From the NCBI GenBank assembly GCA_937907035.1, contig CALCTX010000129.1, forward strand, positions 1-5,347: a stretch of 5,347 nt of DNA, in the 5' to 3' direction. The position numbers and the translations under genes were made by a program. Below the pieces are notes generated by a model, which worked only from the letters and a program-made list of their open reading frames with translations, had not been told where the DNA came from and made no database searches. Each line of letters opens with the position of its first letter. Position 1 is the stretch's first letter. This document shows positions 1-4,896 of this stretch, piece after piece. The DNA comes from an uncultured Selenomonadales bacterium (GTDB lineage Bacteria > Bacillota_C > Negativicutes > Selenomonadales > Selenomonadaceae).

Positions 1-357
1 ATGAAAAGCCGTTATCAATGAAAATGCCACTGCAAATGCAATCGTATGTGTCATCGCCGGCGAAACAGCAAACGGCCGCACCAGGGGAGTGATCATCTGT
101 GCCACAGCCGGCTCACCGACCCAGCCGAGTCCCAATGAAGCCAAAGTGATCCCCAATTGAGTTACCGACAGCGCCGCATCCATATGATCCGTCAGTTTTT
201 TTGCATAACGAGCCCGCCGATCACCATTTTCGATCAACATTTCCAACCGTGAAGAACGTATTTTGACAATCGAAAACTCCGCTGCCACAAAAAAACCGTT
301 CATAAACACCAGAAACAATACTATGAAGATATTTAATATCACATCAATAATATCCAC
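1..357 (-). CDS. CNNM/DUF21 membrane protein (HlyC/CorC-type transporter family), N-terminal part
   Basis: The first 119 residues are visible; the rest lies beyond the left edge. The GTG start at 357 is chosen because GGAGG (363-367) sits 5 bases upstream; an overlapping ATG at 359 leads to a stop after six codons. Residues about 4-24 form a hydrophobic first membrane segment that runs into the family signature NGFFVAAEFSIVKIRSSRL (20-38), and GITLASLGLGWVGEPAVA (69-86) is the second typical block; a further hydrophobic stretch begins near 104. Such proteins are usually about 430-450 residues: a DUF21 membrane domain, a CBS pair and a CorC_HlyC domain. Characterised relatives act in magnesium or sodium efflux at the cytoplasmic membrane (CorB/CorC, MpfA); the old hemolysin name is misleading. 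The gene lies 27 bases downstream of topB on the same strand with no terminator between, so co-transcription is likely. The family is clear; the transported ion is unknown. Confidence 0.9.
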   Translation of the reverse strand, partial: MDIIDVILNIFIVLFLVFMNGFFVAAEFSIVKIRSSRLEMLIENGDRRARYAKKLTDHMDAALSVTQLGITLASLGLGWVGEPAVAQMITPLVRPFAVSPAMTHTIAFAVAFSLITAFH

Positions 358-384
358 ATTTACCTCCAAAACATACTCTCATTA

Positions 385-2784
385 TCATAACACAGGCCGG
401 CCCTTATCATCATCATATGTAGCCGTACAGGAAGGATAACTCGTACAGCCCCAGAAATACCCGTTTTTCCCCCGTACCCGATGCAGACTTCCTTCCTTGC
501 ACCGCGGGCAAAGATATCCCCCCGCCTGTTTAACCGGACCGGTTTTCTCCAACGGACTGGCTGAATACTTAGGTTTATCGGGCTGACGGGCAACAAAATT
601 ATTTTGCCGCATCAACTGGCTGGCTGAAACCATCGGTTGATATTCTGCCTGAAACTGTGCCATCTCCTCATCGCTGAGGTAAGTTCCTTCCATATTATCA
701 GCCGGCCGGCTGCTCGATGCCTTCGGCCGTGAATAACGCGGTTCAGCCCGCCAGACAGTATTTCCGGCAACAGCCTTGGCCTTTCCTTCCAAATCCGGCT
801 TGCCTTCTTTATCATTACAGGTCATCCGGCAACTGGGGAAATTCGTGCAACCCCAAAAATCGCCGTTGCGGCCATGCCGTTTTATCAGCACGCCTTTCCC
901 GCATCGCGGACAGGGGTGCTCTCCCTGCCGCTCGATCTTTATCGCCCCTGCCTTGCGGCACAACAGGGTCGTAAACTCCACCTGACTGCGCAAAAAATCT
1001 GCCAATGAGCCGTCACCCTGCGCCATAGAATGAAGCTTATCCTCCCAAATCGCAGTCGAATCAGGATATGTCATCTCATCCGGCAGTGCATCGACCAGCA
1101 AATACGCCATATCCGTGGGGATCAAATACTTCTTTTTCCCTTCCGGGCGCAAGAACTTGCGCTTGATCAAATCATCGATTATTGTGGCCCTCGTTGCCTC
1201 TGTTCCGATTCCATAAACATCCTTCAGCATCTTTTTTGCTTCAGGATCCTTAACATACTTATGGATTTCTTTCATACCGGCCAACAAAGTCGCCGCCGTA
1301 AAGCGTTGCGGCGGTTTTGTAGCCTTCTGACTCAATTCGCCGTTTTGATAAGTGACCGGATCGTTTTTCTTCATCACCGGCAAAGCCGCTGCGGATTCAT
1401 CTTCTTTATCTTCCTTGTCAGCCGGTTCCTCGCCGCTCTTCATATAAAGCTGTTTCCAGCCGATATCACGAACTGTCCGCCCGCTGGCCGTAAATAATTC
1501 ATCTTTATATATGATCTCGATTTTAGTCTGATCATAAGTATGGACCGGATAAAACTGGGCAATATATGCCTGCGCGATCAAAAAATAGAGATTACGCTGT
1601 ACCGGCGTCAAGGTTGCCAGATTTACCTTGACCGTAGTCGGAATGATCGCGTGATGGGCAGTTATTTTTTTATCATTCCAGGCCCGGCTCTTGATCGTCA
1701 TATTGGTTCCGGCCGCCCAATTGGCCAAACCGGTATCATCAATTCCCCGCAAATTGCTGATGATCGTTTTTGCCGTTGCGAACTGATTCAACGGCAAATA
1801 TTCGCAATCAGAGCGGGGATACGTTGTCAGCTTATGCTCATACAGCTCCTGTGCTGTATCCAAAACCAATTGCGGTTCATAACCGAAACGTTTTCCTGCC
1901 AATACCTGAAGCGATGACAAAGAAAACGGCAACCGTTGCGGTTCCTGTTTTTTCGTCTTTTGATAGCCGGTTATCGTTCCTTCCAGCGGTGCTGCCGCAA
2001 ACTCCGCCAGCTTTTCCTCCGCCAGAGACCGGTCAGTCAACCTGCCTTCGCTGTCGGTTCCCGGCTGATCATCCTTCATTTTCCACGTTGCACCAAAATT
2101 ACCGTTGGCATGAGCAAATTCTGCTTTTATCACATAATAATCAACCGGCTTGAAATCCTTCAATTCGCGTTCCCGCCGTACAACCAACGACAAGGTCGGC
2201 GTCTTTACACGCCCGATAGGAAATGTCACTTCGTGACCGGCGCGCTGCGCAGCCAATGTATATGCCCGCGATAAATTCATTCCGATAAGCCAATCGGCTC
2301 TGGCTCTGGCTAACGCTGATTCTTTCAAAGGCAAGAAATCACTGTTTTCCCGCAAATCCGCATTGGCTTCCTTAATGCTCTTCTCATCCAAAGCATTGAG
2401 CAATATACGTTTGACCGGCTTTGTATTGCCGACATAATCCAAAACCTCATCGATCAATAACTGACCTTCCCGATCAGGGTCCCCCGCATGCACGATCTCA
2501 TCTGCTTTTTCAATAAGACTCCGCACGATGCCAAATTGTTTGGCACATGACTCGTCAACCAATAACTGCCACTGCTCCGGAACTATCGGTAAATCCTCCG
2601 CCCGCCATTTTTTATAACGTTCGTTGTATTCCTCCGGCTCAGCCTGCCGCAAAATATGTCCGAATCCCCAGGTTACGATTCCGCCGGCAGTTTCCAAATA
2701 CCCGTCATGCCGACGTAACGGGCCAGGCAAACACTTGGCGATCTCTGCGCCCATGCTTGGCTTCTCCGCTATATATAAACGCAT
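385..2784 (-). CDS. topB: DNA topoisomerase III (type IA) with two C-terminal zinc fingers
   Basis: This cytoplasmic type IA enzyme cuts one DNA strand through a 5'-phosphotyrosine link to relax negative supercoils and, in this family, to decatenate replication or recombination intermediates. The 799-residue protein opens with a TOPRIM domain: MRLYIAEKPSMG with Glu7, then HAGDPDREGQLL (99-110) carrying the metal-binding DPDRE. The core domain includes FPIGRVKTPTLSLV (188-201) and the active-site block LTTYPRSDCEYLP (319-331), where Tyr322 is the expected nucleophile, close to Tyr328 of the E. coli enzyme. An acidic insert lies at about 451-464. Two C4 zinc fingers follow: Cys625/628/646/652 and Cys759/762/780/786, both Cx2C-x17-Cx5C. 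They make it longer than E. coli TopB (653 residues), which it otherwise resembles. The open reading frame extends 18 codons further upstream, but the ATG at 2784 has GAGGTG (2791-2796) 6 bases ahead, whereas the earlier starts have no good ribosome site. The TGA stop is at 385-387. Confidence 0.97.
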   Translation of the reverse strand: MRLYIAEKPSMGAEIAKCLPGPLRRHDGYLETAGGIVTWGFGHILRQAEPEEYNERYKKWRAEDLPIVPEQWQLLVDESCAKQFGIVRSLIEKADEIVHAGDPDREGQLLIDEVLDYVGNTKPVKRILLNALDEKSIKEANADLRENSDFLPLKESALARARADWLIGMNLSRAYTLAAQRAGHEVTFPIGRVKTPTLSLVVRRERELKDFKPVDYYVIKAEFAHANGNFGATWKMKDDQPGTDSEGRLTDRSLAEEKLAEFAAAPLEGTITGYQKTKKQEPQRLPFSLSSLQVLAGKRFGYEPQLVLDTAQELYEHKLTTYPRSDCEYLPLNQFATAKTIISNLRGIDDTGLANWAAGTNMTIKSRAWNDKKITAHHAIIPTTVKVNLATLTPVQRNLYFLIAQAYIAQFYPVHTYDQTKIEIIYKDELFTASGRTVRDIGWKQLYMKSGEEPADKEDKEDESAAALPVMKKNDPVTYQNGELSQKATKPPQRFTAATLLAGMKEIHKYVKDPEAKKMLKDVYGIGTEATRATIIDDLIKRKFLRPEGKKKYLIPTDMAYLLVDALPDEMTYPDSTAIWEDKLHSMAQGDGSLADFLRSQVEFTTLLCRKAGAIKIERQGEHPCPRCGKGVLIKRHGRNGDFWGCTNFPSCRMTCNDKEGKPDLEGKAKAVAGNTVWRAEPRYSRPKASSSRPADNMEGTYLSDEEMAQFQAEYQPMVSASQLMRQNNFVARQPDKPKYSASPLEKTGPVKQAGGYLCPRCKEGSLHRVRGKNGYFWGCTSYPSCTATYDDDKGRPVL

Positions 2785-2894
2785 CCGCGTCACCTCATCA
2801 TAGTTATTCATATAAACCGTACTTGCTATATTCGACAAATCACTGCCTAAATCCTGTAAAAATCTTCATAATAACATTACTACACAAGAAAAAC

Positions 2895-2923
2895 TTGACA
2901 ATATTGATTCTGCTTGATTAAAT
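2895..2923 (+). promoter_or_regulatory. Candidate promoter for the 86-residue protein gene
   Basis: A perfect -35 TTGACA (2895-2900) is followed after 17 bases by TTAAAT (2918-2923), which matches four of six consensus -10 positions. A perfect TATAAT (2934-2939) lies further down but has no good -35 at 16-18 bases. The surrounding 192-base gap between topB and this gene is strongly AT-rich (2930-2960) and must also hold the leftward topB promoter; I see only weak candidates for that one, for example TTGTCG with TTATAT 17 bases away on the minus strand near 2805-2835. Confidence 0.55.
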
Positions 2924-2976
2924 ACAGTTAATATATAATATATATTTATCCAAATAAATACAAGGGGCTGATCTAT

Positions 2977-3237
2977 ATGAAAACTTATTTAAACGCTGAA
3001 AAATGGGAATGGGAATACGATATGCCGGAGTCGTCCAACCGCATTTTAGTATCGTATTCAATGCTCAAGACCAATAATCCGGTAAAACTCAACGATACAG
3101 CAGATTTCCTTACTGAAGTCGATGGTGTTGATTTCTATTGGAATGATGAGCCGGACCAGATCTTTGTTTTCCTCCCGACCCTCGATGGAAGCAAACCGAC
3201 TGACAAATCAACCGGCGTCAACATCAAAAAAGACTGA
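2977..3237 (+). CDS. Small acidic protein of unknown function (86 residues)
   Basis: I do not recognise this protein. It has 86 residues, is rich in Asp, Glu and Asn, and has three Trp (two in EKWEWEYD, residues 8-15; one in YWNDEPD). It has no signal peptide, membrane segment or cysteine, so it is probably a soluble cytoplasmic protein. The middle (ADFLTEVDGVDFYWNDEPDQIFVFL, about residues 42-66) looks like alternating beta strands, and the tail is polar and probably flexible. It is judged a real gene because AAGGGG (2962-2967) lies 9 bases before the ATG, a perfect TTGACA element lies upstream, and a large hairpin begins 13 bases after the TGA stop. It is transcribed away from topB and reads toward the radical SAM gene about 100 bases downstream. 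No function can be assigned from sequence or context. Confidence 0.75.
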   Translation: MKTYLNAEKWEWEYDMPESSNRILVSYSMLKTNNPVKLNDTADFLTEVDGVDFYWNDEPDQIFVFLPTLDGSKPTDKSTGVNIKKD

Positions 3238-3250
3238 TCATCAGCTATTT

Positions 3251-3300
3251 AACGCCCTGCATCAGGAAAATGCTTTCGCATTTTTCCGATGCAGGGCGTT
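3251..3300 (+). terminator. Long hairpin after the 86-residue gene, possible terminator
   Basis: The two arms, AACGCCCTGCATC (3251-3263) and GATGCAGGGCGTT (3288-3300), pair perfectly. The stem continues inward with one A-C mismatch and one G-T wobble up to a TTTC loop, giving about 23 base pairs. The bases after it (ATAATATTTCC) are AT-rich but are not a clean T-run, so intrinsic termination may be partial. The right arm runs directly into TATAAT (3300-3305), which could serve as a -10 element for the radical SAM gene, although no convincing -35 is visible. It could instead be a processing or stability hairpin between two genes of one transcript. Confidence 0.6.
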
Positions 3301-3340
3301 ATAATATTTCCTGTCAACATAATAAATGAGGTGTCCAATT

Positions 3341-4234
3341 ATGTTTTTTGATAACTACGATACACCCGTCTTCCGCCCGCCCAGCGAAGCCCGCAGCTTC
3401 ATCCTCCGCGTCACCCGTGGCTGTGCGCACAACAAATGCACCTACTGCAATATGTATCGGGGCGTACCGTTCCAACTCCTGACCGATGACGAAATATCCC
3501 GCCAGATAGCCCAGGCTGTCATCTATGGCAAGGAACAAGTCCGCCGGATATTTCTGGCAGACGGCGATGCTTTAGTCCTGCCGACAGATAAACTGTTAAA
3601 AATCCTCGCCGTATTAAAAGAACAATTCCCGCATTTGCAGCGGGTATCATCATATGCCGCTCCGCAAGACATTCTGCGCAAAACTCCTGACGAACTGCAA
3701 AAATTAAAATCTGCCGGACTGAAACTGCTCTATTACGGTCTGGAATCCGGTGATGATCTGACTTTGAAGGCAGTAAATAAAGGCGTCAACGGTATCGAAG
3801 CAGTTGAAGCCGGCAAACGGGTCACCGATGCAGGTATCAAACTCTCCCTGATGATAATCCTTGGTCTTGCCGGAACACAAAACAGCCAGCGCCATGCGGA
3901 AGAAACTGCGAAAGCAATAAACATCATCAGGCCCAATATGCTCAGTGCCCTCTGCCTGATGCTTTACCGGGGCAGCGAATTAAAAAAACAGTTCGAACAG
4001 GGGAAATTTGACCCGCTTCCACCATACGGCCTTATGGAAGAACTCTATACCATCATCAAAAATATTGACCTTCCCGGTGACCATCATTGCCTGTTCCGCA
4101 GCAACCACGTTTCCAATTACGTGAATCTGGCCGCGACTCTCCCCAAAGACAAAGAACAGTTACTGGATGACATTGCTTACAGTATAACCGAACTGAAAAA
4201 ACTTAAACACTGGGATGTATATAATTACGATTAA
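3341..4234 (+). CDS. Radical SAM protein of unknown substrate
   Basis: A 297-residue enzyme expected to bind a 4Fe-4S cluster and S-adenosylmethionine and start radical chemistry in the cytoplasm. The cluster motif is RGCAHNKCTYCNMY (26-39) with Cys28, Cys33 and Cys36, spaced Cx4CxxC rather than the common Cx3CxxC; other proteins of the broad COG1032-like group show RGCxxNxCxFC with the same spacing. FLADGDALVLP (71-81) follows on the expected second strand, YYGLESGDD (131-139) matches the Gly-Leu-Glu block that contacts SAM in this fold, and MIILGLAGT (171-179) is the next strand. The C-terminal FRSNHVSNYVNL (252-263) and TLPKDKEQLL (266-275) look like the conserved tail of this uncharacterised subfamily. 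There is no B12-binding or SPASM domain. The ATG at 3341 is preferred over the one at 3326 because GAGGTG (3328-3333) sits 7 bases upstream, and the earlier ATG overlaps that site. A strong terminator follows 13 bases after the stop. The radical SAM class is certain; the reaction is unknown. Confidence 0.93.
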   Translation: MFFDNYDTPVFRPPSEARSFILRVTRGCAHNKCTYCNMYRGVPFQLLTDDEISRQIAQAVIYGKEQVRRIFLADGDALVLPTDKLLKILAVLKEQFPHLQRVSSYAAPQDILRKTPDELQKLKSAGLKLLYYGLESGDDLTLKAVNKGVNGIEAVEAGKRVTDAGIKLSLMIILGLAGTQNSQRHAEETAKAINIIRPNMLSALCLMLYRGSELKKQFEQGKFDPLPPYGLMEELYTIIKNIDLPGDHHCLFRSNHVSNYVNLAATLPKDKEQLLDDIAYSITELKKLKHWDVYNYD

Positions 4235-4247
4235 ATCGAAAAATAAA

Positions 4248-4280
4248 CGGCTTCCCGATTATGGGAAGCCGCTATTTTTA
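4248..4280. terminator. Bidirectional rho-independent terminator
   Basis: CGGCTTCCC (4248-4256) and GGGAAGCCG (4263-4271) pair perfectly over 9 bases with the 6-base loop GATTAT. TATTTTTA follows on the right, and AAAAATAAA precedes on the left, giving a U-run for minus-strand transcripts too. It ends the radical SAM transcript coming from the left and the 57-residue gene coming from the right; the TAA stop of the latter lies in the T-run. Confidence 0.92.
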
Positions 4281-4451
4281 TGGTACGATTGGGCGGCTTC
4301 GAAGACTGATTGATATCCCCTGCCGCAATATGGGCAGTAGAAAGATTATCATTTGAAGTGCAACACCACAAAATAAAAAAGACAACATATCCTCACTTGC
4401 ATTGGAAAGCCTCTCCAGTTGCTTTTTAAGAATCTCTGTTACTTCCCTCAT
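4278..4451 (-). CDS. Small single-pass membrane protein (57 residues), probably element-encoded
   Basis: This short gene encodes 57 residues. The start is well supported: AGGAGG (4460-4465) inside a purine-rich stretch lies 8 bases before the ATG at 4451. The N-terminal part (MREVTEILKKQLERLSNASE) is charged and looks like an amphipathic helix. Residues about 22-42 (MLSFLFCGVALQMIIFLLPI and onward) form one hydrophobic membrane segment, and a short basic tail ends at a TAA located in the T-run of the shared terminator. It lies in the same direction as the broken Cro-like gene, about 107 bases downstream of it, with an operator-like palindrome in between, so it occupies the position of an early gene in a phage-type control region. 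I do not recognise a family. The last dozen or so codons may be adjacent host DNA read through after insertion or deletion. Function unknown. Confidence 0.62.
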   Translation of the reverse strand: MREVTEILKKQLERLSNASEDMLSFLFCGVALQMIIFLLPILRQGISISLRSRPIVP

Positions 4452-4468
4452 GCTTCCCCCCTCCTCTT

Positions 4469-4492
4469 TCCTGCCACGCGGCAGGATTTTTT
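4469..4492 (+). terminator. Hairpin with T6 tract on the plus strand, in the leader of the 57-residue gene
   Basis: TCCTGCC (4469-4475) pairs with GGCAGGA (4480-4486) around the loop ACGC, and TTTTTT (4487-4492) follows. This has the form of an intrinsic terminator for plus-strand transcripts, yet no plus-strand gene lies between it and the previous terminator. Read on the minus strand the same hairpin sits just before the AGGAGG of the 57-residue gene, where it could affect leader folding. It may also be a remnant of a lost gene. Confidence 0.45.
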
Positions 4493-4510
4493 AGTTGTCC
4501 GTTGTGTAAC

Positions 4511-4531
4511 TTGTAGATTGCTATTCTACAA
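4511..4531. promoter_or_regulatory. Operator-like palindrome 1, upstream of the 57-residue gene
   Basis: Half-sites TTGTAGAT (4511-4518) and TTCTACAA (4524-4531) are separated by five bases and match the pattern YTGTWGAT-N5-ATCWACAR shared with three sites beside the repressor gene. Symmetry is 7 of 8 positions. It sits 60-80 bases upstream of the 57-residue gene start and just after the end of the Cro-like pseudogene. The weaker outer symmetry TTGTGTAACT/ACTTTTACAA extends the inverted repeat to 4502-4540. It is probably a binding site of the S24-type repressor or of the former Cro-like protein. Confidence 0.65.
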
Positions 4532-4558
4532 CTTTTACAAAAAAATACGCTATTGGTC

Positions 4559-4737
4559 TTATAAATCCTTTAGCCTCAAGAAACGATAAAGAACGTCAAT
4601 CTCACTCGCCTTAAACTCAGTGATATTCTTTGGCTTCTGCCAAAACACCTGCTCAATTATACCAAGTGCGCTTACAGCCTCACGTTGTGTTTTACCTCTC
4701 GTTTAAGGGCAATTTCTAACTCTAATGTATTCGTCAA
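4559..4737 (-). pseudogene. Frameshifted Cro-like helix-turn-helix regulator
   Basis: Read from a TTG at 4737, with GGGGG (4743-4747) 5 bases ahead, the frame gives TNTLELEIALKREV and then soon meets a TAA at 4672-4674. Moving to the -1 frame near 4690-4700 continues as KTQREAVSALGIIEQ (about residues 16-30), then a stretch containing TEFKASEIDVLYRF, and ends KDL at a TAA (4559-4561). Joined, this is a 59-residue small helix-turn-helix protein of the phage Cro type: the start helix ELEIALK, the GKTQRE-ALGI helix-turn-helix core, and the TEFKASEI segment. The length of 179 bases is one short of 60 codons, so a single lost base near 4694-4702 explains it (an ancestral Arg-Arg-Gly-Lys-Thr-Gln is plausible). 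It is divergent from the repressor gene, as cro is from cI. The in-frame product would have only 21 residues. Slippage on AAAA at 4690-4694 could in theory restore some full-length protein, but no canonical slippery heptamer is present. Confidence 0.75.
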
Positions 4738-4754
4738 TGTAACCCCCTTTTTTT

Positions 4755-4775
4755 CTGCAGATTATCAATCTACAG
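4755..4775. promoter_or_regulatory. Operator-like palindrome 2, at the leftward promoter start site
   Basis: Half-sites CTGCAGAT (4755-4762) and ATCTACAG (4768-4775) flank five bases and are symmetrical at 7 of 8 positions. It lies just downstream of the leftward -10 box (4780-4785), over the expected transcription start near 4773, so a bound repressor would block transcription of the Cro-like gene. Confidence 0.78.
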
Positions 4776-4779
4776 AATT

Positions 4780-4808
4780 ATAATACTATCCTGTAGATTT
4801 TTTATCAA
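4780..4808 (-). promoter_or_regulatory. Leftward promoter of the Cro-like gene
   Basis: On the minus strand TTGATA (4803-4808) is the -35 and TATTAT (4780-4785) the -10, with the ideal 17-base gap; each matches five of six consensus bases. TATAAT overlaps the -10 two to three bases further on. Transcription would start near 4773, leaving a leader of about 35 bases before the pseudogene start. Palindrome 3 covers the -35 and spacer and palindrome 2 covers the start site. Confidence 0.75.
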
Positions 4809-4811
4809 CAA
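4791..4811. promoter_or_regulatory. Operator-like palindrome 3, over the leftward -35 box
   Basis: Half-sites CTGTAGAT (4791-4798) and ATCAACAA (4804-4811) are separated by T5, with 6 of 8 symmetrical positions. Its centre is 36 bases from that of palindrome 2 and 41 from that of palindrome 4. The right half contains the leftward -35 TTGATA (complement), so binding should exclude RNA polymerase from that promoter. Confidence 0.75.
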
Positions 4812-4842
4812 TCATTTATGTTCTTACCACTTTGTTGATAAA
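4801..4842. repeat. Perfect 11-bp inverted repeat holding both -35 boxes
   Basis: TTTATCAACAA (4801-4811) and TTGTTGATAAA (4832-4842) are exact reverse complements separated by 20 bases, centred at 4821.5. Each arm holds the TTGATA -35 of one of the two divergent promoters and the inner half of palindrome 3 or 4. The 20-base middle has no obvious element. Confidence 0.85.
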
Positions 4843-4852
4843 TATTAAACAA
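4832..4852. promoter_or_regulatory. Operator-like palindrome 4, over the repressor -35 box
   Basis: Half-sites TTGTTGAT (4832-4839) and TTAAACAA (4845-4852) flank AAATA. The inner half is identical to the complement of the inner half of palindrome 3; the outer half is the poorest of the eight, suggesting a weaker site. It covers the -35 and spacer of the rightward promoter, fitting self-regulation of the repressor. Confidence 0.62.
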
Positions 4853-4863
4853 TATTATAGAAT
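4835..4863 (+). promoter_or_regulatory. Rightward promoter of the repressor gene
   Basis: TTGATA (4835-4840), a 17-base gap and TAGAAT (4858-4863), each five of six consensus bases. Transcription would start near 4870, giving a leader of about 27 bases containing AAGGTGG (4881-4887). It mirrors the leftward promoter exactly about 4821.5. Confidence 0.75.
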
Positions 4864-4896
4864 ATGAACTATAATTCGTTAAGGTGGTGCATTAAA

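Noticed and set aside
1030..2274. Several long open frames on the plus strand opposite topB
   Set aside because: They have no ribosome sites or recognisable domains and lie entirely inside the strongly supported topB gene, so they are shadows.
2785..2838. An 18-residue N-terminal extension of TopB
   Set aside because: The extension would bury the good GAGGTG site inside the coding region, and the family starts at MRLYIAEKPS.
4286..4345. Alternative minus-strand frame reading YCPYCGRGYQ, like a zinc ribbon
   Set aside because: The frame has stops immediately upstream and no start or ribosome site, and it overlaps the better-supported 57-residue frame.
4690..4704. Programmed -1 frameshifting in the Cro-like gene
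   Set aside because: Only a single AAAA run allows slippage. There is no X-XXY-YYZ heptamer and no downstream stem was found, so a plain one-base loss is simpler.
4801..4842. Two DnaA-box-like sequences (TTATCAACA and its complement) near the repressor promoter, suggesting an origin
   Set aside because: Each differs from TTATCCACA by one base, but both are fully explained as -35 boxes and operator halves; there is no initiator gene or repeat cluster.
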